34,925 nt of DNA from an uncultured Selenomonas sp. GTDB lineage: Bacteria > Bacillota > Negativicutes > Selenomonadales > Selenomonadaceae. The notes below the pieces were generated by a model, which ran no database searches, was not told the origin of the DNA, and saw only the letters and a program-made list of their open reading frames with translations. The position numbers were made by a program, and so were the translations under genes. Location of the stretch: the NCBI GenBank assembly GCA_902780535.1, contig CACZFT010000006.1:1-34925 (forward strand), read 5' to 3'. Below, piece after piece: positions 22,481 to 30,928 of the stretch. Each line of letters opens with the position of its first letter. Position 1 is the first letter of the stretch.

Positions 22481-22521
22481 AAAAGGAAACGTGTTTACCA
22501 GAGGAAGAGGAGGCAGTTATT

Positions 22522-24231
22522 TTGTTGATGAATGGCGCACAGGCAGTCCTTGAGAGCCTGAAGAAAGAGGGCGTCGACATCGTGTTCGGCTATCCGGGCG
22601 GCGCGGTGCTGACGCTGTATGATGCAGTCTACCAGATGAAATTCCCGCATGTGCTGACGCGGCACGAGCAGGGCGCCGTCCATGCGGCGGACGGCTACGC
22701 CCGCGCGACGGGCAAGGTCGGCGTCGTCTTCGCGACGTCGGGGCCGGGCGCCGGCAACCTCATTACGGGCATCGCGACGGCGAACATCGATTCCGTGCCG
22801 CTCGTCTGCATCACGGGACAGGTCGCGAATCCCTATATTGGAAAGGACTCGTTCCAGGAGGCCGACATCGTCGGCATCACGACGCCCATCACGAAGCACA
22901 ACTACCTCGTCAAAGATGTCCACGACCTGCCGCGCGTGCTCAAGGAAGCGTTCTTCATCGCGCGCACGGGCCGTCCGGGCCCCGTCGTCGTCGATGTCGC
23001 AAAAGACGTCTTCGATACGAAATTCGATTATAAATACCCAGAAAATGTCACGCTCAAAGGCTATGACGGCCAGTATCCGACGGACGAGAAAGCTGTCGAC
23101 AAGGTCGCGAAACTACTTGTCAAGGCAAAGCGCCCGCTGCTGTTCGTCGGCGGCGGCGTAACGACGTCCGACACGACGCCGCTCGTGCGCAAGCTCCAGG
23201 AAGGGCTCGGCGTGCCGGCCGTCTCGACGCTTCTCGGCCTCGGCTGCATCGCGTCGGAGACCGAGGGCTTCCTCGGCCTCGCGGGCATGCACGGTTCTTA
23301 TGCCTCGAACATGGCCATCCAGCAGTGCGACCTGCTGCTCTGCCTTGGCATGCGCTTCAGCGACCGCGTGACGGGCAAGATCAAGGACTTCGCGCCGAAG
23401 GCGAAGATCGTTCATTTCGAGATCGACGCGGCCGAAGTGGGCAAGAACGTGCCCGTCAATCTCGCTGTGCCGGGCGACCTGCGCGCCTCCCTGCCGCTGC
23501 TCGTCACGAAGCTCGAAGCGATGGACGCAGGCTTCCGCGACCAGTTCGCACCGTGGCTCCAGCATGCCATCGACATGTCGCGCGAGCACCCGTTCGGATA
23601 CATCCCGGCCACAGGCCCCGATGACGTCATCCATCCCGGCGAGCTCATCGAGCAGGTCAGCAAGCTCTCGGGCGATGACACGATTGTCGTCACGGACGTC
23701 GGCCAGCACCAGATGTGGGCCGCGCAGTTCTACGATGCCCGCGAGCCGCGCCAGTTCATCACGTCGGGCGGCCTCGGCACGATGGGTTTCGGCCTGCCGG
23801 CCGCGCTCGGCGCGAAAGTCGGCAAGCCCGGCCAGTCCGTCGTGCTCATCACGGGCGACGGCAGCATCATGATGAACTGTCAGGAATTCGCGACGCTCGC
23901 CGACAACGACATCGACGTCAAGGTCATCGTCGTGCACAACTTCATCCTCGGCATGGTCGGCCAGTGGCAGCGCCTGTTCTACCATCATCATTACGCGCAG
24001 TCGGAGCTCAAGGGCAAGACCGACCTCGTCAAGCTCGCGGAATCCATGGGCTGCAAGGGCGCGCGCCTGACAAAGGCCGGCGATCTCGTGACGAAGCTGC
24101 CGCAGCTGCTGCAGGAGAAAGGCACGGTCCTCATCGACGTTTACGTGCCGGAAGAAGAAGACGTCCTGCCCATGGTGCCGGGCGGCAAGCGCCTCGACCA
24201 GATGGTGCTCGCGAAAGGAGAAGAAAAATGA
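22522..24231 (+). CDS. ilvB: Acetolactate synthase large subunit
   Basis: This 569-residue ThDP/FAD enzyme catalyses the first common step of branched-chain amino acid synthesis (2-acetolactate or 2-aceto-2-hydroxybutyrate). It has the ThDP Glu in TRHEQGAVHAADGYARA, the FAD/central-domain region with RFSDRVTGK, and the ThDP motif GDGSIMMNCQE ending in NFILGMVGQWQRLF (typical of anabolic IlvB). GAGGAGG lies 8 bases before TTG 22522; TTG 22525 and ATG 22528 are alternatives. The stop overlaps the ilvN ATG, indicating translational coupling. It is distinct from the stand-alone AlsS-like enzyme at 1303. Confidence 0.92.
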   Translation: MLMNGAQAVLESLKKEGVDIVFGYPGGAVLTLYDAVYQMKFPHVLTRHEQGAVHAADGYARATGKVGVVFATSGPGAGNLITGIATANIDSVPLVCITGQVANPYIGKDSFQEADIVGITTPITKHNYLVKDVHDLPRVLKEAFFIARTGRPGPVVVDVAKDVFDTKFDYKYPENVTLKGYDGQYPTDEKAVDKVAKLLVKAKRPLLFVGGGVTTSDTTPLVRKLQEGLGVPAVSTLLGLGCIASETEGFLGLAGMHGSYASNMAIQQCDLLLCLGMRFSDRVTGKIKDFAPKAKIVHFEIDAAEVGKNVPVNLAVPGDLRASLPLLVTKLEAMDAGFRDQFAPWLQHAIDMSREHPFGYIPATGPDDVIHPGELIEQVSKLSGDDTIVVTDVGQHQMWAAQFYDAREPRQFITSGGLGTMGFGLPAALGAKVGKPGQSVVLITGDGSIMMNCQEFATLADNDIDVKVIVVHNFILGMVGQWQRLFYHHHYAQSELKGKTDLVKLAESMGCKGARLTKAGDLVTKLPQLLQEKGTVLIDVYVPEEEDVLPMVPGGKRLDQMVLAKGEEK

Positions 24232-24728
24232 AGAAATTCCTCTTGGCCGTCCTCGTCGACAACAAGCCGGGCGTCCTGACGCATGTCGCGGGCCTCATCA
24301 GCCGCCGCGCGTTCAACATTGAAAGCATTTCGGCCGGCTACACGGAGGAGCCCGACGTCACGCGCATCAACATCGTCGTCTCCGTCGAAAGCGAGCAGGA
24401 GCTCTCGCAGGTCGTGAACCAGCTCGGCAAGCTCATCGACGTCATCAAGATTGTCAACCTCACGCTCGAGGACTCCATCGAACGCGAGCTCGTGCTCATC
24501 AAAGTCCAGGCGTCGAAGGAATCGCGCGCCGACATCATCAACGTCGTCAACATCTTCCGCGCGAACATCGTCGATGTCACGACGGAGGACGTCGTCATCG
24601 AGCTCACGGGCGGTGAAAGCAAGATCGACGCGCTCTGCGAAGTCCTGCGCGAGTACGGCATCATCGAGATCGCCCGCACGGGCGCCATCGCGCTTTCGCG
24701 CGGGCCGATTCCCGTCAAATCGATGTAA
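24228..24728 (+). CDS. ilvN: Acetolactate synthase small (regulatory) subunit
   Basis: This 166-residue IlvN/IlvH has an N-terminal ACT domain (1-75: FLLAVLVDNKPGVLTHVAGL, RRAFNIESISAG) that binds valine for feedback inhibition, and the ALS_ss_C domain (85-158: ERELVLIKVQ, VDVTTEDVVIELTG). It activates the large subunit. The start is ATG 24228, overlapping the ilvB stop (ATGA), with AAAGGAG upstream. No clear hairpin terminator follows; a palindromic repeat lies 80 bases downstream. Confidence 0.93.
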   Translation: MKKFLLAVLVDNKPGVLTHVAGLISRRAFNIESISAGYTEEPDVTRINIVVSVESEQELSQVVNQLGKLIDVIKIVNLTLEDSIERELVLIKVQASKESRADIINVVNIFRANIVDVTTEDVVIELTGGESKIDALCEVLREYGIIEIARTGAIALSRGPIPVKSM

Positions 24729-24810
24729 AGAAAGAAAAAGGATTTTTTTCAAACGTGTCGAATACCATAGAAGAAAATAATATACTGGAAAGTCACTTTA
24801 GTGCGCAGCT

Positions 24811-25080
24811 CCCTTCATTGAGGGTAATGTCATTAAGTTAAGCGATGAGCCATTCAAACTTCAGCCTCCCTCTAGAGGGAGGGGGACCGCGAAGCGGTGG
24901 TGGGAGTAGTAGGATGCGATAGACTGACAAGAATGCAGCCGTCGCTAAAGTCTTTAGCAACGTTCTGCAGATCTGTTTATCTCCAGCATCCAACTACTCC
25001 CCCAGTCAGCTTCGCTGACAGCCCCCTCTAGAGGGGGCCTGGTCCTTAACTTAATGACATTATCATTGAGGGGGAGGCTG
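24811..25080. repeat. Palindromic MITE-like repeat, copy 2 (inverted to copy 1)
   Basis: This copy has exact 18-base terminal inverted repeats TAATGTCATTAAGTTAAG (24825-24842) and CTTAACTTAATGACATTA (25045-25062). Inside are the arms seen at 7341-7577 in reverse orientation: GCCTCCCTCTAGAGGGAGG, ACCGC-GAA-GCGGT, GGGAGTAGTAGG, a central GCTAAAG-T-CTTTAGC hairpin, then the second arm ending with GCCCCCTCTAGAGGGGGC (25021-25038). No ORF or transposase lies inside it. It fills the 380-base gap between ilvN and yvyF. The first 80 bases of the gap are AT-rich with a possible TATACT (24781-24786) but no good -35. Confidence 0.85.
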
Positions 25081-25108
25081 GGATACAAGTCAAGGGAGTG
25101 ATCCTTTT

Positions 25109-25609
25109 ATGGTAGCAAAAATGAAAAACTGCCCGTCCTGCGGGCGTCTCTTCGTGCCGCTGACGGGCGCGCAGAAGCTCTGCCCGGACTGCATGGACAA
25201 GCTGCACGAAAAAGAGCATGAGGTTGTCGAATACGTGCGCGACCATCCGAAAGTCAAGATCGCCGAGCTCATCGAGGCGACGGGCGCTTCCGAGAACATG
25301 ATCAAGCGCATGATCCGCGAGGGCCGCTTCATCCAGACAGGCGTCAAGATGACGTACCCATGCGAGAAGTGCGGCGCGCCGATCGTCCAGGGCAAGCTCT
25401 GCCCGAAGTGCGCCGAGGCGCTCAAGAAAGACCTTGCAGGCGCAGCAAAGAAGATTGCGAGCGCGGCGGCAGGGCGAGGCGGTTTCGGCGGCGGCACGGG
25501 CAAGGGCCCGCGCCCGACGAATGGCGAGCGTCCGTCCTCGTTCCGCTCCGAGCGCGAAAAACAGTCGGAAAAGAAGCCATCGACCCGCTATCGCGGCCTG
25601 AAGAAGTGA
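25109..25609 (+). CDS. YvyF-like flagellar operon protein (zinc-ribbon)
   Basis: This 166-residue protein resembles the TIGR03826/YvyF family found upstream of flgM in Firmicutes. It has two zinc-knuckle pairs (CPSCGRLF with CPDC near 8-31; CEKCGAP with CPKC near 86-102) that flank a helix-turn-helix-like segment (VKIAELIEATGASENMIKRM). The C-terminal tail is basic and Gly/Ser-rich. It may bind nucleic acid and regulate flagellar genes, but its function is unproven. AGGGAGTG precedes ATG 25109. Its position directly before flgM matches Bacillus gene order. Confidence 0.8.
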   Translation: MVAKMKNCPSCGRLFVPLTGAQKLCPDCMDKLHEKEHEVVEYVRDHPKVKIAELIEATGASENMIKRMIREGRFIQTGVKMTYPCEKCGAPIVQGKLCPKCAEALKKDLAGAAKKIASAAAGRGGFGGGTGKGPRPTNGERPSSFRSEREKQSEKKPSTRYRGLKK

Positions 25610-25726
25610 AGAGGCAGCAAACACGGGAATTTTCTTCCGAAAATCTGAGGTTCGCTTGAAAAGACAAGAATCGTTCAAAAATGAAGCATGGACGAGAAAA
25701 ATAGAGCAGAATCATGATAATCCGCC

Positions 25727-25759
25727 AAAAGCAAGAGTTAAGTCTCTTGCTTTTTTTTT
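25727..25759 (+). terminator. Terminator between yvyF and flgM
   Basis: GCAAGAG-TTAAGT-CTCTTGC with AAAA upstream and nine T residues downstream (25751-25759), a strong intrinsic terminator. It overlaps the sigma-28-like promoter of flgM. Confidence 0.85.
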
Positions 25760-25765
25760 CGATAC
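25738..25765 (+). promoter_or_regulatory. flgM: Sigma-28-like promoter for flgM
   Basis: TTAAGTCT (25738-25745), 12 bases, TTCGATAC (25758-25765), compared with the sigma-28 form TAAAGTTT-N11-GCCGATAA. It closely resembles the flagellin promoter at 34715-34741. The -35 is in the terminator loop and the -10 directly follows its T-run. Confidence 0.55.
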
Positions 25766-25798
25766 TCTGAGCAGAAAGGTAAAAAAGGTGGTGGAACC

Positions 25799-26077
25799 AT
25801 GATCATCAACAACAACATCCAGTCGGTCACGTCCCTCTATGGCACGTCGCAGGCGACGAGCTCGTATCGCGCACGCAGCAAGGCGGCTGAGAGCGCCCGT
25901 GACGAAGTTGAGATTTCCGAAGCCGGGCAGAACTTCAGCGAAATGCTCCAGAAGCTCCGCGAGGAGCCGGAAGTCCGTCAGGACAAAGTCGATTACTATT
26001 CGAAGGCCATCGCGAACGGCACGTACCAGGTGTCTGCGGAGAACATCGCTGCGGCCATGCTCGGCCAGCGCATCTGA
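25799..26077 (+). CDS. flgM: Anti-sigma-28 factor FlgM
   Basis: FlgM (92 residues) binds and inhibits sigma-28 (SigD/FliA) until hook completion. The C-terminal sigma-binding region is clear: REEPEVRQDKVDYYSKAIANG followed by TYQVSAENIAAAML. The N-terminus is low-complexity and probably disordered, as usual. AAGGTGGTGG precedes ATG 25799. It sits behind a sigma-28-like promoter, giving the expected feedback loop. Confidence 0.9.
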   Translation: MIINNNIQSVTSLYGTSQATSSYRARSKAAESARDEVEISEAGQNFSEMLQKLREEPEVRQDKVDYYSKAIANGTYQVSAENIAAAMLGQRI

Positions 26078-26105
26078 CGGGGCATCATCCTGAGAGGAGG
26101 AAGCT

Positions 26106-26633
26106 ATGACATCACAGAACACGCGCCAGGCAGCTGGCATTGGGACGGGCTGGAAGGAACTCCTCCAGGTACTGAACGGACTCAACAAAAGCTATGAAGC
26201 CCTCATCGAGCTGAGCCAGAAGAAGCACAAGGCGCTTGTCTTCATCGACATCAAATCCATCGAAGCCATGAACGACACGGAGGCGAAGCTCACGCAGGAC
26301 ATCCGGCAGCTCGAAGAGCGGCGGCAGAAAGCCCTCATCCACCTGGCTGTGGAAAACCGGGCCATCAAGAAGGACACGCGGATGGCGGAACTCGCGCGCT
26401 ATGCGCCGACGCCGCAGATCCGCGTGCTCCTGCAGAAGCTCCACGAAGCGCTGACCGCCTCGACGACGAAAGCTCAGGAGCTCCGCGAGAACAATCGCGT
26501 CCTGATTGAAGGAGCGCTTTCTGCCGTGACATATCATCTGAACCGCATCGGAGGCACGCATGTGGAAAACACATACGGCAGCTCCGGGCAGGAGGTCGTG
26601 ACGCATGCCCGCAACTTTGAATACAATGCATGA
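26106..26633 (+). CDS. flgN: Flagellar hook-junction chaperone FlgN
   Basis: This 175-residue mostly helical protein of the FlgN family is an export chaperone for FlgK and FlgL. Heptad-rich helices cover about 15-150 (LLQVLNGLNKSYEALIELSQ, IDIKSIEAMNDTEAKLTQDI), matching the family. AGGAGG precedes ATG 26106. The 3' end overlaps a second FlgN-like gene by 29 bases, and flgK follows. Confidence 0.82.
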   Translation: MTSQNTRQAAGIGTGWKELLQVLNGLNKSYEALIELSQKKHKALVFIDIKSIEAMNDTEAKLTQDIRQLEERRQKALIHLAVENRAIKKDTRMAELARYAPTPQIRVLLQKLHEALTASTTKAQELRENNRVLIEGALSAVTYHLNRIGGTHVENTYGSSGQEVVTHARNFEYNA

Positions 26634-27123
26634 GCCTGACGCCGTGACGGCGAAAGCCGCGGCGCTGCTCAAGGCAGAGTACCTCTGTGGGCGCGAGATT
26701 GCGCAGGCTGTTGAGACGCTCCAGAAGACCCTGCTCGAAAGCACGTCGGGAAAAGGCGTCCGCGAGGAAGCGAAAGCGCTCGAAGTCCTGCTGCAGAAGC
26801 TCGCGAAAATCGGGCAGCACACGGATGCGTTCCTGCATGCAGCGCGAAAGGACAGCCTCGCGGCCGTCCTCGCAGCAGCGCCTCCTTCGCCGCTCCGCGA
26901 AAAGGCGCTGCTGCTTGCCAGCCGCGCCGCCGAGCAGCAGCATGCGCTCAAATCCTCGCTTGCGGCCGCGCAAGGGCTCCTCGAAAAGAGCCGCGGCTTC
27001 ATCGAGTTCCATGTCAACCTCCTGAACCAGACCGTCGCGAGCGACACGTACGCGCCGCCGGGCGGCAGCGGGAGCGAATCCGAGCTTCGGCGCGGCCGCC
27101 GGATGTTCGATGCCAACATTTGA
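26605..27123 (+). CDS. Second FlgN-like coiled-coil protein
   Basis: This 172-residue Ala/Leu/Lys-rich helical protein is weakly FlgN-like: the late helix ends with FIEFHVNLLNQTV and then TYAPPGG, as FlgN proteins often do (TY-G/APPG). It overlaps flgN by 29 bases with AGGAGG 10 bases before ATG 26605, so coupling is likely; an ATG at 26626 lacks SD support. It may be a partner chaperone for FlgK/FlgL or an unrelated helical flagellar protein. I see no catalytic motif. Confidence 0.6.
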   Translation: MPATLNTMHEPDAVTAKAAALLKAEYLCGREIAQAVETLQKTLLESTSGKGVREEAKALEVLLQKLAKIGQHTDAFLHAARKDSLAAVLAAAPPSPLREKALLLASRAAEQQHALKSSLAAAQGLLEKSRGFIEFHVNLLNQTVASDTYAPPGGSGSESELRRGRRMFDANI

Positions 27124-27148
27124 AATCAAAGAAGATAGGTGATCATAT

Positions 27149-28936
27149 ATGCGTTCCACATTTGCCGGACTCAACACGATGGTGCGAGGCATCTTCTCGA
27201 ACCAGCTCTCGCTCGACACGACCGGCCACAACATCACGAATGCCTCGACGGAAGGCTACTCCCGCCAGAGCGTCAACCTCGCTGCGACGCGCGGCCAGAA
27301 TGTCGGCTCCATCTACGGCGAAGTCATCGTCGGCACGGGCGTCGATTCGACGTCCATCCTGCGTGCGCGCAACGTCTACGCTGACAAGCAGTACTGGTCA
27401 GAGACGTCGCAGCAGAAATATTTCACAACGCAGCAGACGAACTATGACAAGGTCGAAGCCATCTTCGACGATTCGAAGAATACGGGCCTCAAGAACGCCA
27501 TCACGGAGTTCTACAATGCCTGGAACGACCTCTCGACGAATGCCTCGACATCGAGCAACCGCATCGCCGTCATCGAGAAGGGCAACGTCGTGGCTGACCG
27601 CATCAAGACGACGGCGCAGCAGCTCCAGTCGCAGATTACGGCCCAGTATGACGACATGCGCCTGAACGTCAAATCCATCAACGACTACTGCGACCAGCTC
27701 ACGCAGCTCAATCAGAACATCATGCAGACGGAAGCCTCGGGCGGCACGGCAAACGACCTGCGCGACCAGCGCGACGAGATCGTCGACAAGCTCTCGGAAT
27801 ACATGAACCTCAACATCTACGAAGACGACAAGGGCATGTACTCTGTCGTCTCGAACGGCATCACGCTCGTCAACGGCAACAGCCATCTGACGCTCGAGAT
27901 GTCCGATCCGTATGCGAACAAGGAGTACGGCATCAGCGACTACTCCGTCAACATCAAGGAGTCGGGCGTCGTCTTCCTGCCGACGAACGGCAGCATGAAG
28001 GCGCAGTTCGACACGATTGCCGAGGACAAGGGCTATATCGACAAGCTCGCGAACATCTCGGCGACGTTCCTGACGACGTTCAATACGATGCATCAGCAGG
28101 GTGCCGGCGTCGACGGCACGGACAGCTCGTTCGGCAACAACCCGCCAGCGTCCGGCACGTATGCGGGCCCGTCTTATGGCCTGAACTTCTGGGGCGAAGA
28201 GGATTCGCTCTACACATGGGATGCGACGAACAACCAGGTCGTCGCGTCCCGCATGACGAACATCCAGCGTTCCGTCACGCCGATGGGCAGCACGACGACA
28301 GCCACTCAGCCGAAGGTCACGATCACGGGCACGGCCTCGAGCACGGACAACCTCAAGGGCATCAACATCATCAACGAGCTCGGCATCTGCACGAACCTCA
28401 AGTCCACGGGCGGCCAGAACCTCATCGCGGCGCGCAAGCTCGTCATCGAGCAGGACGTCAGCAGCACGGGCGCGCTCCAGAACACCTACAGCGTCAAGGT
28501 CAACGGCTCGGGCGACGGCACGAACGCGACGAACATCTCGACGATCATCAACATGGACATGGAGAACGTCCAGTCGACGTCCGACATCGTCTACATGAGC
28601 GGCACGACGACGCTGATGGACACGAGCAACACGACGAATCCGAACAACATGACGTCGCGCGCCATCAAGGACGATTCCATCAACGCCTACTACTCCGCGG
28701 CCGTTGCGAAGCTCGGCAGCGATTCCGAGTCCGTCGATGACAAGTCGGACGCGCAGGACAAGCTCATCACGCAGATCAAGAACTGGCGTTCTTCGACGTC
28801 CGGCGTCGACTGGAACGAAGAGCTCTCGAACATGATCATGTTCCAGCAGGGCTACAGCGCCTGCTCGCGCTGCCTGACGACGATGGACGAGATGCTCGAC
28901 AAGCTCATCAACAGCACCGGCATGGTCGGCCGCTGA
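27149..28936 (+). CDS. flgK: Flagellar hook-associated protein 1 (FlgK)
   Basis: FlgK (595 residues) forms the first hook-filament junction ring. The N-terminal rod-type helix block MVRGIFSNQLSLDTTGHNIT followed by NASTEGYSRQSVNL, a coiled region (80-210) and the C-terminal block ELSNMIMFQQGYSACSRCLT with TMDEMLDKLINSTGMVGR are diagnostic. The centre (about 300-480) is Ser/Thr/Gly-rich and variable. AGGTGA lies before ATG 27149. flgL follows 29 bases after the stop. Confidence 0.95.
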   Translation: MRSTFAGLNTMVRGIFSNQLSLDTTGHNITNASTEGYSRQSVNLAATRGQNVGSIYGEVIVGTGVDSTSILRARNVYADKQYWSETSQQKYFTTQQTNYDKVEAIFDDSKNTGLKNAITEFYNAWNDLSTNASTSSNRIAVIEKGNVVADRIKTTAQQLQSQITAQYDDMRLNVKSINDYCDQLTQLNQNIMQTEASGGTANDLRDQRDEIVDKLSEYMNLNIYEDDKGMYSVVSNGITLVNGNSHLTLEMSDPYANKEYGISDYSVNIKESGVVFLPTNGSMKAQFDTIAEDKGYIDKLANISATFLTTFNTMHQQGAGVDGTDSSFGNNPPASGTYAGPSYGLNFWGEEDSLYTWDATNNQVVASRMTNIQRSVTPMGSTTTATQPKVTITGTASSTDNLKGINIINELGICTNLKSTGGQNLIAARKLVIEQDVSSTGALQNTYSVKVNGSGDGTNATNISTIINMDMENVQSTSDIVYMSGTTTLMDTSNTTNPNNMTSRAIKDDSINAYYSAAVAKLGSDSESVDDKSDAQDKLITQIKNWRSSTSGVDWNEELSNMIMFQQGYSACSRCLTTMDEMLDKLINSTGMVGR

Positions 28937-28965
28937 TGATTCGATGAAATAGGAGGAATTTCCAT

Positions 28966-30236
28966 ATGGCAATCCGCGTCAGCAGCAACCAGATGGCAAG
29001 CTCCACCGCCCGTCCGACGATTCCGTCGCCTACACGAAGTACCTGCGCTACGATACGTCGAGCGCTGAGAACACGCAGTATCAGGAGAACGTCGATACCG
29101 GCGTCTCGTGGATGAAGGCTTCGGATTCGGCGCTCGTCTCGATGACGAACATCCAGATGACGTTCAAGGAAAAGACCGTCTCGGCCGCGAACGGCGACAA
29201 GACGGATACAGACATGGCCGCCATCGGCAAGGAGATGATGGCCGAAATCCAGGAACTCGTCTCACTCGGCAACACGATGCAGGGCGACCGCTACCTCTTC
29301 GCGGGGCAGAAGGATACGACGATGCCGTTCTCGCTCTCCGAGACGCAGATCGACCGCGGCCTCGCAAAGACGCTCGACGACAAGGCCAGCGCGTACTTCA
29401 GCGGCGATGGCCAGGCGACGAAGTCCGGCACGATCCGCCAGATGCTCACGCTGACGGGCAGCGACGGCAACACGTACTACCTCAACACGAAGGATGGCTA
29501 CATCTACACGCAGGACTTCGTCGAGAAAGGCTACAAGCAGAAAGTGGCGGAAGATGCGAATGCCATTGTCGATCCCTCGGCGGATGCTGTCGGCCAGCTC
29601 TCAGGCTGGAGCGGCACGACGCCGACAGAGACTGTCGCAAAGTACTTCAAGAATACGGGCGAGATTATCAGCAAGACGGCATCGCCTGGCAGTATCAGCG
29701 TGAACGGCACGAACGTGAGCTTCACATTCCAGACGGTTGCGCAGCAGGTCGCGACATATCAGGGCGATGCGAAGTACATCTCGATGACGAAGAAGAACGG
29801 CACGACGGAGCCGACGTCCGATACCGTCAACGTCACGGGCCAGGACATCTGGGGCACGGACATCTTCGACAATGCCGATTCCGGCAATACGGCATCGGGC
29901 ACGGCCATGCTCAACAGCATGCTGACCGTCCATGCCGAAGTCGTCGGCACGAATTTCAAATGGCTCTCCGATGACGGGCAGACGCTTTCCGATGAGTCGC
30001 ATGCGACGACGGTCAACACCGAGACGAAGCTCGGCGCCCGCCAGCAGCTCTACACATCCGTCAAGACGATGCTCGGCAACCAGCAGACGCTGATCCAGCA
30101 GGACATCACCGACGTCATGTCGGCCGATGTCGCCGAACTCGCGACGAAGCTCATGGAATCGCAGACGGTCTACAACATGAGCCTTGCCCTCGGCGCGCGC
30201 ATCCTGCCGTCGTCGCTCGCAGACTATCTGAGCTAA
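28966..30236 (+). pseudogene. flgL: Flagellar hook-associated protein 3 (FlgL), frame broken near the 5' end
   Basis: FlgL forms the second junction ring. AGGAGG precedes ATG 28966, which opens MAIRVSSNQMAS, the correct FlgL N-terminus. After about ten codons the frame is lost and ends at TGA 29113-29115. The conserved continuation (DGKLHRPSDDSVAYTKYLRY) starts at 28992 in another frame and runs intact to 30236, ending MSLALGARILPSSLADYLS. The switch lies in GATGGCA (28992-28998), readable as Q-M-A in one frame and D-G-K in the other, so the segment normally between them (roughly 20-25 residues of the N-terminal helix) is missing. That fits a deletion between two short GATGGCA repeats. No start codon with an SD exists in the second frame; ATG 29112 is internal. 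It is a real mutation or an assembly error. Confidence 0.85.
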
Positions 30237-30296
30237 TAATTTCATGAAACTTTTGCCAGGATGGCAGGAATCCGCCAGGGAGAGGGGGAAATAGGA

Positions 30297-30884
30297 ATGT
30301 TGTACCTCAATATCCGCTCGACGCAGGCGCAGATTTCCGTGCACACGCAGCTTGGAAAGCTCGAAGCGTACTCGACGCCGGCCCGCCTCTCGACCGAGAA
30401 CCGGCAGGCGCGGTCGAATCAGGGCTGCACGCAGGCGACCATCGACATCGACTCGTATCCGAGCCGCCACAGCTACGGCTACACGAATCATGACGATTTC
30501 GCAAGGGAGCACGGGCAGGAAGGCTTCTCGAGCCTCAAGAAGACGACATCACGTCATACGCAGGACGCATGGCAGATCATCGACAATGCGGCGAAGCCCA
30601 ATGCGAACGAGCTTCATAAAATCGCTTACAACGAGCAGGTCGGGACGTTCATCAGCAACGGCAAGAACCGCCACATCGTGACGGAGCTCATTCCCGACCC
30701 GAAGATCACCGTGCACCAGAGCGAACTCCGCGGCACGCCGGATCCCGGCGATGTCACGGTCCACATCGACACGGACGCCTTTGCGCAGACGCACTTCACG
30801 CCGGGGCAGGTACAGACATATGTCAAGCAGAAAGCGGAAGTCAACCAGTGGGTCACGGAAGGCCGCTATGATATCTACGCCTGA
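30297..30884 (+). CDS. YviE-like flagellar operon protein (DUF6470)
   Basis: This 195-residue protein matches Bacillus YviE (DUF6470) in position (between flgL and fliW) and in its start MLYLNIRSTQAQISVHTQLG. A central TIDIDSYPSRHSYGY block and a C-terminal HFTPGQVQTYVKQKAEV block are typical, to my memory. The function is unknown. The start is ATG 30297 behind GAGGGGG; an ATG at 30261 has a poor SD. Confidence 0.75.
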   Translation: MLYLNIRSTQAQISVHTQLGKLEAYSTPARLSTENRQARSNQGCTQATIDIDSYPSRHSYGYTNHDDFAREHGQEGFSSLKKTTSRHTQDAWQIIDNAAKPNANELHKIAYNEQVGTFISNGKNRHIVTELIPDPKITVHQSELRGTPDPGDVTVHIDTDAFAQTHFTPGQVQTYVKQKAEVNQWVTEGRYDIYA

Positions 30885-30928
30885 TGCAGGGAGCAACAGG
30901 CGCAGCGAACCTATGGAGGCATTTTTTG

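Noticed and set aside
29112..30236. ATG 29112 as the start of a shorter intact FlgL
   Set aside because: It has no SD, begins inside the conserved FlgL body and omits the N-terminal region needed for assembly; the true start context is at 28966 in another frame.
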